Shown here piece by piece: positions 1 through 9,044 of a DNA stretch of 35,114 nucleotides (position 1 is the first letter of the stretch; each line of letters starts with the position of its first letter). The position numbers and the translations under genes are program-made. The DNA comes from JALZDI01 sp965653225 (lineage in GTDB: Bacteria; Actinomycetota; Actinomycetes; Propionibacteriales; Nocardioidaceae), in the NCBI GenBank assembly GCA_965653225.1, contig CBFGZI010000029.1:1-35114 (forward strand), given 5' to 3'. The notes beneath the pieces were generated by a model. It saw only the letters and a list, made by a program, of their open reading frames with translations, was not told the DNA's origin and made no database searches.

Positions 1-50
1 TCACTGGGCTCGTCGCGTCTGTCGCGTTCGTCGTCGCCGGCCGCAGCCAT
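1..50 (-). CDS. Possible N-terminus of RNA polymerase sigma factor (SigM-like), cut by window edge
   Basis: An ATG at 48-50 on the minus strand opens a frame that runs off the left edge and gives only 16 residues (MAAAGDDERDRRDEPS). It starts 12 bases after the stop of the pseudokinase gene, so the two are probably co-transcribed. In many actinobacteria the order murJ - kinase-like protein - ECF sigma factor sigM - trxB - trxA is conserved, and the charged, Asp-rich start fits such a sigma factor. The identification rests on gene order only; no domain is visible in these residues. A small unrelated protein or a spurious start is possible. Confidence 0.35.
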   Translation of the reverse strand, partial: MAAAGDDERDRRDEPS

Positions 51-62
51 GGGCGCCGCCGG

Positions 63-1808
63 TCAGCCTTCGACCGTGATCTCGTTGACGAAGCCGCGGT
101 AGGTCCCACCGGACTCCGGCGGCAGCTTGGTCAGCCAGACCAGCAGGTAGCGGGTCTTCACCGGCTTCTGCAGCTTGAGCACCGTGCTGCCGGAGGCCTC
201 GGACGCCCGGGCCACGGTCTTGAACTGCCCGGGCTGCGACGGAGCCGTGCTCGCCTGCGGCGGGGCGGCGCGCAGCTGCAGGTCGGTGCCCGAGCCGCCG
301 AGGTTGACGACCACGCGCGACACGTCGGTGCGGTGGCCGAGGTCGAGCACGAGACCGAGGCCGGGCTTGAGCCCGCCGAACTCCGGGTCGCCGTCGTACG
401 ACAACGTGCTCCACGAGGTCGACGCATTGCCGTCGATCGCGAGCGGCGCCTCGTTGTCGTTCTCGCCCGACTCGCCGAACGGGTCGAACGCGGTGGCGGA
501 GGCGACCCGCACCGGCTTCACCGGGTTGGCGGACGGGGACGCGCTCGGCTGCGGGTTCGCGCTCGGGGTGTCCTCGCCGCTCTGCAGCCCGAGGAAGAAC
601 GCCGCCAGGGCCAGCGCCGCGACCACCGCGACCAGGCCGACCCACAGCAGGGGCCCGCGACGACGGCGTCCGCCCTCGCCCACGTAGTCCGGCGGTGCGC
701 CGACGGCCGGGGGCACCTGCGTGGTCGCGTCGCCGTTGGCGCCTGCACGGGAGGCACCGGGGATGGGCGCGGTCGTGGTCGGGATCCGGGCCGTCGACTC
801 GGTGCCGCCTCCGGCGCCGCCGGCTCGTCCCGGGGGCTGCGCGGCGGTCGCGTCGTCGGCCCACCAGGTGTCGTGCCGGCCGGTGCCGGCCGAGGTGGTC
901 GCGGAGCGGCCGCCGGGTGCGGGGTGCAGGCTGCGCGGCGGGACCACGACCTGGTCGGGGACGTGCAGCCGGCTGGTCTGCTCAGATCCCTGGTCGACGG
1001 CGGGGAATGCCGCGGCCTGGGTGGCCTCGGGGTCGTGTACCGGCGCGTCGGTGGCCAGCCGCACGGTGTCGCTGAGCTCGGCGGCAACGGCGCTGGCGTG
1101 CCGCAGCGGCTCTGCCTTGTACTGCGGCGGCTCACCGAGGATGCGGTCGCACACCTCGTCGACCTCGCGCGGCACGCCGGCACGGACCTGCGCGGGGCGC
1201 ATGATCCGCCCGTGCTCGACCGGGGCGGCGGGCAGCGTGGACTCGGGCCCGCTCGGCCAGCGGGCCACCAGCGAGGCGTACAGGAGGCGCCCGAGCGCAC
1301 GGACGTCCTCGGCCTCGGCGTCGGCGTGCCTGACCCCGTGCAGCGCGGCGTCGGTGGCCAGGCCGATGATCTTCACACCGCCGGTGTCGGTGACCAGCAC
1401 GTTCTGGGGGGTGAGCCGCAGGTGGTAGATACCCGCGCTGTGCGCGACGCTGACCGCCTCGGCGACCTCATGCACGATCCACGCGGCCCGGCGGTGGGTG
1501 AGTGGGCCGTCGGCGAGGACCAGGTCGAGCGACTCTCCCGGTGCCCACTCCCGCACGACGTAGACGTCGCCGTTCTCCTCTGCGGCGTCGAGCACGCGCA
1601 GGAACCGGCCGTCGGTGACCACCGCGGCGCGCCGGGCGGCCTGCACCATGGCCGAGGCGCGGGGGGAGTCGGAAGAGAGGACGTCGACCGCGACGGAGCG
1701 CCGCAGCACCTCGTCGACCGCGCGCCACAGGCGAGCGCCGGCCCGCTCGGCGAGCAGGTCCTCGACGCGGTAGCGGCCCGCAAGCTGCCGCCCGGGTTCG
1801 ACGGTCAT
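63..1808 (-). CDS. Membrane-anchored pseudokinase with extracellular discoidin-like domain, MurJ partner
   Basis: A 581-residue protein. Residues about 10-250 have a Ser/Thr kinase fold, but all three catalytic motifs are lost: the VAIK lysine is Asp (VAVDVL, about residue 42), the HRD loop reads HLRLTPQN (129-136) so the catalytic Asp is Arg, and the DFG position reads IGL (148-150). It should therefore bind partners rather than phosphorylate. A disordered Pro/Thr/Gly linker (about 255-380) leads to one membrane segment (about 386-408). An outer domain (about 435-581) follows with an AIDGNASTSWST signature like F5/8-type C domains. In mycobacteria the same modules are fused to the C-terminus of MviN/MurJ and the phosphorylated pseudokinase recruits FhaA; here the gene follows murJ after a 100-base gap. 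A GGAGGA sits 11 bases before the ATG. Inferred role: regulation of lipid II flipping. Confidence 0.85.
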   Translation of the reverse strand: MTVEPGRQLAGRYRVEDLLAERAGARLWRAVDEVLRRSVAVDVLSSDSPRASAMVQAARRAAVVTDGRFLRVLDAAEENGDVYVVREWAPGESLDLVLADGPLTHRRAAWIVHEVAEAVSVAHSAGIYHLRLTPQNVLVTDTGGVKIIGLATDAALHGVRHADAEAEDVRALGRLLYASLVARWPSGPESTLPAAPVEHGRIMRPAQVRAGVPREVDEVCDRILGEPPQYKAEPLRHASAVAAELSDTVRLATDAPVHDPEATQAAAFPAVDQGSEQTSRLHVPDQVVVPPRSLHPAPGGRSATTSAGTGRHDTWWADDATAAQPPGRAGGAGGGTESTARIPTTTAPIPGASRAGANGDATTQVPPAVGAPPDYVGEGGRRRRGPLLWVGLVAVVAALALAAFFLGLQSGEDTPSANPQPSASPSANPVKPVRVASATAFDPFGESGENDNEAPLAIDGNASTSWSTLSYDGDPEFGGLKPGLGLVLDLGHRTDVSRVVVNLGGSGTDLQLRAAPPQASTAPSQPGQFKTVARASEASGSTVLKLQKPVKTRYLLVWLTKLPPESGGTYRGFVNEITVEG

Positions 1809-1908
1809 GACTGGTGCCGTTCCTCCTGTCCCGTGATAGCGCCCGGTGCCACCTCGCCGATGGTTGATCCGTGCACCATGCTAGGCGTTCCCGGGCGTTG
1901 TTCTGTCC

Positions 1909-3768
1909 TTACCCACCGCGACGCAGCCGTCCAAATGCGGTCCGCATGATGCTGGACACCTCGTCGACCCGGAAAAGCCGCGCGAACAGGACCAACGTTG
2001 AGACCGCCATCACCCCGGCGGAGACCAGGATCACCAGCGAGCCGATCTTGTTCTCCGGGTCGACGCCAACCCGGGTGAGCACCTGGACGCCTACCCAGGC
2101 CGCGGCCGCGGCCGGCACGCTGGCCAGCGCCAGCCGCAGCACGAACCGCACCAGCACGCGCAGCTGCAGGTCGCCGAGCCGGCGGCGTAGCAGCAGCAGC
2201 GAGCAGGTCGCGCCCACCAGGTAGGCGGTGCCGTAGGCGAGCGCGAGCTGGGGCGCCACCTCGGGGTTGAGGGAGGGGTCGGTGAAGAGCAGCGCCGCGC
2301 TCACGTTCGTGACCGCGATGACGCACTGCAGGAAGAACGGTGTGCGGGTGTCCTCCAGGGAGTAGAACCCGCGCAGCATCAGGTAGTGCACGGTGAAGAA
2401 CAGCAGGGCGGGCGCGAAGTACACCAGGGTGTCGCCGAGTGCCGCGCTCTGCCCGGCCCCGGCGCCCCAGCTGAACATGATCACCGCGAGGAACGGGCCG
2501 AGGACGGTGAGCACCGCGCAGAACGGCAGGATCACCGCCAGCGAGTGCCGCAGGGTCTGGCTCAGCTCGCGGCCCACCTGCGCCAGCCGACCCTCGGCGG
2601 ACAGGCTGGACATCTGCGGCAGCGCCGCGGTGGCAAGCGACACCGTGACGATCGCGTGCGGGACCATCAGCAGCAGGTAGGAGTAGCTGTAGGCGGTGTA
2701 GCCGCTGCTGGCCTGGCCGGTCAGGGCGCCGGTGGCGGAGGCGTTGGTGGCGATCCGGCCGACGACGACGTAGGCGACCTGGTTCACGACCACGAACATC
2801 ACGGTCCACAGGCCCAGCCGCAGCGTGTGCCCGAGCCCGGCCCCGCGGAAGTCGAACCGCGCCCGGTAGCGCACACCCGCCTTGTGCAGATACGGGATGA
2901 GCACGGCGGTCTGCACGGCGATGCCGAGCGTGGAGCCGAGACCCAGCAGCAGCTCCTGACCGGTGGAGTACGCGGCGTCACCGCTGGTGCCGCCGAAGAT
3001 GACGAGGTACAGGCCGAGCACCACGATCGCGACCAGGTTGTTGGCGATCGGCGCCCACATCATCGGCCCGAAGCTGCGGCGGGCGTTCAGCACCTGGCCG
3101 ACCAGCACGAACACGCCGTAGAAGAACACCTGCGGCAGGCAGTAGCGGGCGAAGTCGATCAGCGACTCGGCCTGCGCCTCCAGACCCGGGGCGAACATCT
3201 GGTCGCCGGTCAGCAGCCGCATCACCGCCGGGGCCGCGGCCACCAGCACGGCGGTCACCCCGGCGAGGAAGATCCCGCTGAGGGTGAGGATGCGGTTGAT
3301 GTACGCCGCCCCACCGTCGGCGTCGGACCGCATCGCGCGCACGATCTGCGGGACCAGCACCGTGTTGAACACGCCCCCGGCCACCAGGATGTAGACCATG
3401 TTCGGGACGGTGTTGGCGTAGTTGAAGATGTCTGCGTGCAGCCCGGTGACGCCGACCGCGGCCGCCACCATCGCGGTGCGCACGAACCCGACCAGCCGGG
3501 ACACCATGGTCCCCGCGGCCATGACCGCGCTGGAGCGGAGCAGACCGGAGCCGGTGTCCGCGGCGGCGTCCGGGGTCGTCTCCTCCGCGGCCCGCCCGGC
3601 ATCGGGACTGGCATCGGGCCCGGCATCGGGCCCGGCACCGGTCCCGGCACCGGTACGGCCGGGCATGGGCTGGGCGGGCGTGGGTTCGGTCAGGTCGGAG
3701 CCGGCAGGCCCCGGCTCGGTGGCCTCGGGCTGCCCGGTGGGCGGCTGCCCGAACGGTCGCTCGTTCAT
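1909..3768 (-). CDS. murJ: Lipid II flippase MurJ (MviN family)
   Basis: A 619-residue polytopic membrane protein of the MOP superfamily that flips lipid-linked peptidoglycan precursor across the membrane. The first ~78 residues are a Pro/Gly/Asp-rich cytoplasmic extension encoded partly by a 12-bp tandem repeat. The conserved core begins near residue 79 (SSAVMAAGTMVSRLVGFVR) with the family's first-helix Ser-Arg-Gly pattern and continues through about 14 hydrophobic segments to a basic tail (RTAFGRLRRGG). Length is normal for an actinobacterial MurJ without the fused pseudokinase; that module is the next gene downstream. The ATG overlaps the end of the DUF6049 gene by 4 bases, which suggests translational coupling. 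A start at 3805 in another frame was not chosen because it gives no hydrophobic protein. Confidence 0.95.
   Translation of the reverse strand: MNERPFGQPPTGQPEATEPGPAGSDLTEPTPAQPMPGRTGAGTGAGPDAGPDASPDAGRAAEETTPDAAADTGSGLLRSSAVMAAGTMVSRLVGFVRTAMVAAAVGVTGLHADIFNYANTVPNMVYILVAGGVFNTVLVPQIVRAMRSDADGGAAYINRILTLSGIFLAGVTAVLVAAAPAVMRLLTGDQMFAPGLEAQAESLIDFARYCLPQVFFYGVFVLVGQVLNARRSFGPMMWAPIANNLVAIVVLGLYLVIFGGTSGDAAYSTGQELLLGLGSTLGIAVQTAVLIPYLHKAGVRYRARFDFRGAGLGHTLRLGLWTVMFVVVNQVAYVVVGRIATNASATGALTGQASSGYTAYSYSYLLLMVPHAIVTVSLATAALPQMSSLSAEGRLAQVGRELSQTLRHSLAVILPFCAVLTVLGPFLAVIMFSWGAGAGQSAALGDTLVYFAPALLFFTVHYLMLRGFYSLEDTRTPFFLQCVIAVTNVSAALLFTDPSLNPEVAPQLALAYGTAYLVGATCSLLLLRRRLGDLQLRVLVRFVLRLALASVPAAAAAWVGVQVLTRVGVDPENKIGSLVILVSAGVMAVSTLVLFARLFRVDEVSSIMRTAFGRLRRGG
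3598..3657 (-). repeat. 12-bp tandem repeat, five copies, inside murJ
   Basis: Five in-frame units of the form GGCATCGGGCCC / GGCACCGGTCCC follow each other at exactly 12-bp spacing. They encode the GAGP/DAGP/DASP run in the disordered N-terminal extension of MurJ. In-frame copy-number change would only lengthen or shorten this linker. Confidence 0.85.
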
Positions 3769-5918
3769 CGCGCTCCCCGTGCCCGGCGGCGGTGGCGGCG
3801 TACACGGCTGAGGATGCGCCGTCCCGCGGCGATGAACAGCACCGCCGCGCCGACGCCCATGATCACCCAGACCAGCGTGCCGATCTGGGTGGTGCGCACC
3901 TGGAACGACGCCCTGGGCCCGAACGGCTTGCCCGCCTGCGTGAGCATGCGCGCGGTCAGGGTGGTGATGCCGACGCCGCGAGAGTTCGTGAGGACGGTGA
4001 CCGTCACCCGCTGGTCGCGCTGCAGGGTGATCGGGCGGATCGGCGCGACGGTCATCCGCGGGTCGCGCGCGGTCACCGCGAGGTCGACGGTCACCGGGGC
4101 GTTGAGCCCGTTGGTGATGGAGATCGGGAAGCGGCCCGAAGCGCTCGACAACGTGACGAAGTTGGGTGCCTCGAGGTCGATGCTGTGGATCATGTCGCGG
4201 TTGGCCGTGACGAAGTCGGTGGCGATCTCCCGCCCCGTCTGCCGGTCGTCACGCCAGGCGGCCGAGGACGACAGCCCGAACGCCTGGTCGCTCCGCACCT
4301 GGTTGGCTGCCGGGTTGGCGAGCAGGTCGTCGAGGGTTCGGCTGGTGCGGCGCAGCCTGCGCACCTTGCCCATGATCCCCGGGCCGAGCTCGCGGTTCGC
4401 CGCGCTCGGGGAGTACTCGAGTCCCCCGTGGTAGGTGGGGTGCGGCGCGTTGAGCAGGGCGCTCGCGCTCACCTGGCGGATCCAGGGCACCTGCAGTCCC
4501 TGGAACAGGTCGGCGTCGCGCCATGCCGCGTCGGGCCACCAGCGCGGAGAGGGCATGGCGATCGCGCTGTGGCTCTGCGCGCCCCCGAACAGGGCACGCA
4601 GGGCGGTGTTGGCGAGGATCAGCTGACGCCACTGCAACGTCGACTGGCCCGGCTGCGCGCGCAGGCCGGTCCGGCTCCGGTCGGCGGTGACGACCAGGGA
4701 CGGGGTGGTCGCCGAAGAGCCCGGCGCCGTCGGGCCGGGTGGGCCGGCGCTCCCCACCGGCATGTCCACGACCGCCTTCTCGGGCGGGTGCGTGAACGTG
4801 TCGCGCGAGAGCATGGTGACGTCGGCGCTGGCCTCCGCGGCCTTGTCGAGCACGTCCTGGTCGGCGTGCCCGGCGGGCGGCCACATCAGGCCGAGGCGGG
4901 CGACGCCCTGGGCGTCGAGGACGCGCGCGCCGGCGCGCGCCGCCCCGCGAAGGCCTGGGCGGATGTCGGAGTGCGCGAGGGAGGCCATGTCGGGGTTGCC
5001 GTACGGAACGGCGAGCGCGACGCTGCGGCTGAGGGCGCGGCGGACGAGCCGCATCCAGCTCGCGGCGTCGCGCGCCGAGTCGGAGTCGGCGGGGACCTGG
5101 CGCGAGCCCACGGTGAAGCCGTGCGACATCCGGTCGGCGTGGTCGAGGACCGCCGGGTCGACCACCCAGGTGACGGGGTTCTTGCCGGCGCTGGTCCCCA
5201 GCTCGGCCAGCATCCGCAGCCGCCCGGTTGGCGCGAACTGCTGGGCCAGTGAGTCGCGGACATACTCCTTGCCGTTCCACGGGACCGGCGCGAACATCGG
5301 CCACAGCATCGCCAGGTCGACCTTGGGGACGGCGGCGGCCGGGCTGACCAGCGGCATGAACGTCAGCGTGCGGGCGACCGAGTCGCGCAGCCCGTCGCCG
5401 TCGGTGACCCGCAGCTCGGTGCCCACCCAGTACACGCCTGCGTCGCCGGAGAGGTGCAGCTGCCGGAACGGGACCGTCACCGAGAACGAGCGCGACTGCC
5501 CGGGCGCGATGTCGCCGATGTCGTCGAACGTGCCCGGGGCCAGGATCTGCTCGCCGGCGAAGTCCTTGTAGGGGTCCGCCCGGCTGGCGGCGGCGACCTG
5601 GGAGCTGGAGGTGAACGGTGTGCCGGACACCATCATCCCGACCTGGGCGTCCCCCCAGGGCTGGTCGGTGTTGTTGAACACCGTGCCGCTCACCTGGACG
5701 GGTGTGCCCGGCTGCAGATACGAGGGCGACAGGTTCTCGATGCTCAGCGGCTGCCGTGCAGGCGCCACCGGCGGCTTCGCCTGCGGCCGCGCCACGCTGG
5801 CCCGACCGGCATGTCCGGCCGAGCGTCCCGGGTCCGCCTGAGCAGGCGCCATCGCTGCCACGACCAGGCAGCACACGACGGCGACCACAGTGCCGAGTAG
5901 TCGTGCTGCCCGGCTCAC
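3765..5918 (-). CDS. DUF6049 family secreted, C-terminally anchored protein
   Basis: About 717 residues from the GTG at 5918. A signal peptide (VSRAARLLGTVVAVVCCLVV, cleavage near AQA) is followed by a large outer region with beta-rich segments and a polysaccharide-deacetylase-like middle part. It ends in one membrane helix (IGTLVWVIMGVGAAVLFIAA) and an Arg-rich cytoplasmic tail. Function is unknown; in actinobacteria this family lies beside murJ and the CCA-transferase gene, so an envelope role is inferred. An upstream ATG at 5981 is in frame (738 residues), but a candidate -10 (TAGCAT, 5960-5965) lies downstream of it, so the GTG fits better. The open frame continues to 6134 but there overlaps the divergent CCA gene. 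The 3' end overlaps murJ by 4 bases. Confidence 0.8.
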   Translation of the reverse strand: MSRAARLLGTVVAVVCCLVVAAMAPAQADPGRSAGHAGRASVARPQAKPPVAPARQPLSIENLSPSYLQPGTPVQVSGTVFNNTDQPWGDAQVGMMVSGTPFTSSSQVAAASRADPYKDFAGEQILAPGTFDDIGDIAPGQSRSFSVTVPFRQLHLSGDAGVYWVGTELRVTDGDGLRDSVARTLTFMPLVSPAAAVPKVDLAMLWPMFAPVPWNGKEYVRDSLAQQFAPTGRLRMLAELGTSAGKNPVTWVVDPAVLDHADRMSHGFTVGSRQVPADSDSARDAASWMRLVRRALSRSVALAVPYGNPDMASLAHSDIRPGLRGAARAGARVLDAQGVARLGLMWPPAGHADQDVLDKAAEASADVTMLSRDTFTHPPEKAVVDMPVGSAGPPGPTAPGSSATTPSLVVTADRSRTGLRAQPGQSTLQWRQLILANTALRALFGGAQSHSAIAMPSPRWWPDAAWRDADLFQGLQVPWIRQVSASALLNAPHPTYHGGLEYSPSAANRELGPGIMGKVRRLRRTSRTLDDLLANPAANQVRSDQAFGLSSSAAWRDDRQTGREIATDFVTANRDMIHSIDLEAPNFVTLSSASGRFPISITNGLNAPVTVDLAVTARDPRMTVAPIRPITLQRDQRVTVTVLTNSRGVGITTLTARMLTQAGKPFGPRASFQVRTTQIGTLVWVIMGVGAAVLFIAAGRRILSRVRRHRRRARGAR

Positions 5919-5959
5919 AGCAGGTCCGGGGCTGCCGGGCTCGGGCGGATCACGCCTGC

Positions 5960-6025
5960 ATGCTAACGAGGTGTTCACCATCGTCGGGCGGGGCGTTCGC
6001 CGTGTCGACAACGCCCTCATAGAGT
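5960..6025. promoter_or_regulatory. Divergent promoter region of DUF6049 gene and cca
   Basis: On the minus strand TAGCAT (5960-5965) and on the plus strand TAGAGT (6020-6025) fit the actinobacterial -10 pattern TANNNT. The plus-strand box ends 8 bases before the GTG of cca, so that message would be leaderless. No convincing -35 box is seen for either, so these are candidates only. Their -35 regions would overlap around 5985-6000. Confidence 0.35.
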
Positions 6026-6033
6026 GGGTAGCC

Positions 6034-7491
6034 GTGCCCGAACACCCCCAGCCCGATGATCGCCACGGCGACGCGCAGCGCAGAGCAGTCGCGTCGCTGC
6101 TGCAGCTTGCGCCGGTGATCGACGAGCTGGGCAAGCGGTTCGCCGACGAGGGTCAGGAGATCGCCCTGGTGGGCGGTCCCGTGCGCGACGCGCTGCTCGG
6201 ACGCGAGCCGATCCGCGACCTCGACTTCACCACGACGGCCCGGCCCGAGACCATCGAGGGCCTGGTCCGTGGCTGGGCCGCCGCGGTCTGGGACATGGGC
6301 CGCGACTTCGGCACCATCGGGTGCCAGAAGGGGCCCTTCCGGCTCGAGATCACCACATACCGGGCCGACTCCTACGACCCGTCGTCGCGCAAGCCGCAGG
6401 TGGTCTACGGCGACTCGCTCGAGGGCGACCTGGTGCGCCGCGACTTCACCGTCAACGCGATGGCCCTTGCGCTGCCGGCATGGGAGTTCGTCGACCCGCA
6501 CGGGGGGCTGGACGACCTGACCACGAAGGTGCTGCGTACGCCGAGCAGGCCCGAGCGGTCTTTCGCCGACGACCCGCTCCGGATGCTGCGCGCGGCACGC
6601 TTCACCTCCCAGCTCGGCTTCGAGGTCGACCGTGGGGTGGTCGACGCGATGCAGGACATGGCCGCGCGGCTCGGCATCGTCTCGGTCGAGCGGATCCGCG
6701 ACGAGCTGGTCAAGCTGATCTGCGGGGACCACCCGCGGCTGGGACTCTCGCTGCTGGTGCACACCCACCTCGCCGACCAGATCCTGCCCGAGCTGCCGGC
6801 GCTGCGGCTCGAACGTGACGAGCACCACCGCCACAAGGACGTCTACGAGCACACGCTCACCGTGCTGGAGCAGGCGATCGAGCTCGAGCCGCGGCTGCCG
6901 TTCGACCCGCCGGACGTCATCGTCCGGATGGCCGCGCTGATGCACGACATCGGCAAGCCGCGGACGCGCCGCTACCACACCGACGGCTCGGTGACCTTCC
7001 ACCACCACGACGTCGTCGGCGCGAAGATGGTCCGCAAGCGGATGAAGGCGCTGCGGTTCTCCAACGACGACACCGAGGCGGTCAGCAAGCTGGTCGGGCT
7101 GCACCTGCGCTTCCACGGCTACGGCACCGGCGAGTGGACCGACTCGGCCGTGCGCCGGTACGTGCGCGACGCGGGCGACCAGCTCGAGCGGCTGCACGTG
7201 CTCACCCGCGCCGACTGCACCACGCGCAACCGGCGCAAGGCCGAGCGGCTTCGGCAGACCTATGACGACCTCGAGGCGCGCATCGAGCGGCTGGCCGCCG
7301 AGGAGGAGCTGAACGCGATGCGGCCCGACCTCGACGGCAACCAGATCATGCAGGCCCTCGGCATCAAGCCGGGGCCCGAGGTGGGGGAGGCCTACCGCTA
7401 CCTGCTGGACCTGCGGATCGAGCACGGCCCGCTCGGCGAGGCCCGCGCCCGCGAGGAGCTGGTCGCCTGGTGGGAGTCCCGCGACACCTGA
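6034..7491 (+). CDS. cca: CCA tRNA nucleotidyltransferase
   Basis: A 485-residue enzyme that adds or repairs the 3'-CCA end of tRNA using CTP and ATP. The N-terminal nucleotidyltransferase domain shows ALVGGPVRDALLG (residues 45-57) and the metal-binding RDLDFTT (61-67), followed by RRDFTVNAMA and the RxxR-type RSFADDPLRMLRAARF block. A central HD domain contains RMAALMHDIGKPRTR (about 300-314). The architecture and length match the actinobacterial PcnA/CCA-adding family. The GTG at 6034 was chosen: it has a -10-like box just upstream, and conserved sequence starts soon after. The same frame is open back to 5890 but would overlap the divergent gene. The family also includes poly(A) polymerases, but the gene context favours CCA addition. 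Confidence 0.95.
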   Translation: MPEHPQPDDRHGDAQRRAVASLLQLAPVIDELGKRFADEGQEIALVGGPVRDALLGREPIRDLDFTTTARPETIEGLVRGWAAAVWDMGRDFGTIGCQKGPFRLEITTYRADSYDPSSRKPQVVYGDSLEGDLVRRDFTVNAMALALPAWEFVDPHGGLDDLTTKVLRTPSRPERSFADDPLRMLRAARFTSQLGFEVDRGVVDAMQDMAARLGIVSVERIRDELVKLICGDHPRLGLSLLVHTHLADQILPELPALRLERDEHHRHKDVYEHTLTVLEQAIELEPRLPFDPPDVIVRMAALMHDIGKPRTRRYHTDGSVTFHHHDVVGAKMVRKRMKALRFSNDDTEAVSKLVGLHLRFHGYGTGEWTDSAVRRYVRDAGDQLERLHVLTRADCTTRNRRKAERLRQTYDDLEARIERLAAEEELNAMRPDLDGNQIMQALGIKPGPEVGEAYRYLLDLRIEHGPLGEARAREELVAWWESRDT

Positions 7492-7505
7492 GCGCCCGGA
7501 ACTAT

Positions 7506-7582
7506 GGCGCGTCACGCGTGGACGGGTTGACGCCTCACGCCCTGAGAGGTGGTCAGGGGCAGCGACCAGTGGTGACGCGTCA
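7506..7582. repeat. TGACGCGTCA-type palindromes in convergent gap
   Basis: The 111-base gap between cca and the convergent MFS gene holds three related elements: GGCGCGTCACGCGTGG (7506-7521), TGACGCCTCA (7528-7537, one base off the palindrome) and perfect TGACGCGTCA (7573-7582). The same 10-mer occurs twice in the other convergent gap at 15032-15240. Function unknown. Confidence 0.7.
7540..7558. terminator. Short hairpin between convergent cca and MFS genes
   Basis: CCCTGA (7540-7545) pairs with TCAGGG (7553-7558) around a 7-base loop. The stem is short and lacks a T-run, so termination is inferred mainly from its position. Confidence 0.35.
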
Positions 7583-7602
7583 GGTTGTCTGCAGCCGCGG
7601 CG

Positions 7603-8931
7603 TCAGTCCGTCTCGGGCAGGCCGTCCGAGCGCGGCCGCCGGACCGCCGAGGGGCGCTGGCGGGTGTGGATGTGCCAGTAGGTCGCGGCGGTGGCGGCGT
7701 ACCCGAGCGCGATGAACCCGAGCGCGGCGTAGGACTTGCCGTTCAACGGCAGGATGAACGCGCCCACGGTGGCCGCGGCGACGAACGCGACGTTGAAGAT
7801 CACGTCGTACAGCGAGAACACCCGGCCGCGGAAGGCGTCGTCCACCCACTCCTGCACCAGCGTGTCCACGCTGATCTTGATGCCCTGCGAGACCAGACCG
7901 AGTGCGAACGCCGCCACCAGCAGGGTCGGCTCGGTGTAGAACGCGCCGGGCACGACCTGCACGATGGCCGCGGTCACCAGCAGACCCGTGACCCACGCCT
8001 GCAGCGACCACCGGCTGGTGGCCAGCGGGGTCACCAGCGCCGCGGACACGAACCCCGCACCGGACACCGTGACCGCGATCGCCAGCCCGGCGAACCCGGC
8101 GTCGGGCTGGGTCGGCGGGTTGAAGTACGCCCGGTACAGCAGGATGGTCGCCACGGTCGAGACGCCGTAGAAGAAGCGGTGCGACCCGATCGCGAGCAGG
8201 CCGTCCGCGGCCTCGCGGCGCTCGCGCAGGTGCCGGAGCCCGTCGACCAGGCCGACCATGATGTGCCGCACGTGCTCGCTCACGGTCGGCCGGAGCGGGT
8301 CGAAGTCCGGGCCGAGGGCCCTGCGGCCGATCAGCAGCGCCAGCCCGCTCGCACCCGCGTACAGCACGGACGCGACCACCAGCACCGCCACGTCCCCGAA
8401 CCCGGTGCGGTTCTCCACCAGCTCGCGCAGCGCGCCGCCGCCGAGGAAGCCGAGCAGGAACGCGAACGTGCCCGCCGTCGGCGTGACCGAGTTGGCCATC
8501 ACCAGCCGGTCCTCGTCCACCACGTGCGGCAGCGCCGCCGACAGCGCCGCCAGCAGGAACCGGTTGACCGACAGCGCAGCGAGCACGACCAGGAAGAACC
8601 ACGGCCCCGCCAGCCCGGCCGCGACCATCCCCGCCAGCACCAGCAGCAGCGCCGTGCGGATCAGGTTGGACCAGACCAGGATCTGCCGCCGCGACCAGCG
8701 GTCGATCAGCACGCCGGTGAACGGCCCCAGCACGCTGAACGGCAGCAGCACCACCGCGAACGACGCCGCGATGGCCTGCGGCGAGGTCTGCCGCTCGGGT
8801 GAGAACAGCACATATGCCGCCAGCGCTACCTGGAAGACCCCGTCGCTGAACTGGCTGGCCACGCGCACGGAGAAGAGCCGCCGGAAGCCTCGGCCCCGCA
8901 GCAGCAGCCTCAGGTCCCGGATCGCCCGCAT
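7603..8931 (-). CDS. MFS transporter
   Basis: A 442-residue membrane protein with about 12 hydrophobic helices. The segment GPFTGVLIDRWSRRQILVWSN between helices 2 and 3 is the major-facilitator motif A (G-x-L-x-D-R-x-x-R-R). The family resembles DHA3-type drug/proton antiporters, but the substrate cannot be told. A conspicuous loop lies between the two six-helix halves (about residues 200-225, with LRERREAADGL). An equally long frame over the same bases (7580-8941) is Arg/Ala-rich with no hydrophobic helices and is a shadow. It follows ino1 on the same strand, but a strong hairpin separates them, so it probably has its own promoter. Confidence 0.9.
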   Translation of the reverse strand: MRAIRDLRLLLRGRGFRRLFSVRVASQFSDGVFQVALAAYVLFSPERQTSPQAIAASFAVVLLPFSVLGPFTGVLIDRWSRRQILVWSNLIRTALLLVLAGMVAAGLAGPWFFLVVLAALSVNRFLLAALSAALPHVVDEDRLVMANSVTPTAGTFAFLLGFLGGGALRELVENRTGFGDVAVLVVASVLYAGASGLALLIGRRALGPDFDPLRPTVSEHVRHIMVGLVDGLRHLRERREAADGLLAIGSHRFFYGVSTVATILLYRAYFNPPTQPDAGFAGLAIAVTVSGAGFVSAALVTPLATSRWSLQAWVTGLLVTAAIVQVVPGAFYTEPTLLVAAFALGLVSQGIKISVDTLVQEWVDDAFRGRVFSLYDVIFNVAFVAAATVGAFILPLNGKSYAALGFIALGYAATAATYWHIHTRQRPSAVRRPRSDGLPETD

Positions 8932-8949
8932 GTGTCCTCACGTGAAAGA

Positions 8950-8994
8950 GCCGCCCCCCGATGTTCCCAGGCCGGGAAAACGACGGGAGGCGGC
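8950..8994 (-). terminator. Terminator-like hairpin after ino1
   Basis: GCCGCC (8950-8955) pairs with GGCGGC (8989-8994), and an inner TTCCC/GGGAA stem (8964-8968 / 8974-8978) caps it. Read on the minus strand, the stem is followed by TCTTTCACG, a weak T-rich tail. It lies between the ino1 stop and the MFS start. Confidence 0.6.
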
Positions 8995-9044
8995 CCCTAT
9001 GCGTACCGCTCGGCGGCGGCTCGGCAGGGCCCCGCTCGCGGCTG

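Noticed and set aside
2386..4434. Long plus-strand open frame (about 680 codons) across murJ and the DUF6049 gene
   Set aside because: It is His/Arg/Gly/Gln-rich without hydrophobic or domain pattern and lies opposite two well-supported genes; such antisense frames are common at this GC content.
5919..6134. Longer N-termini for the DUF6049 protein (to 6134) and the CCA enzyme (from 5890)
   Set aside because: The two extensions overlap each other on opposite strands, lack similarity, and lie upstream of the candidate -10 boxes.
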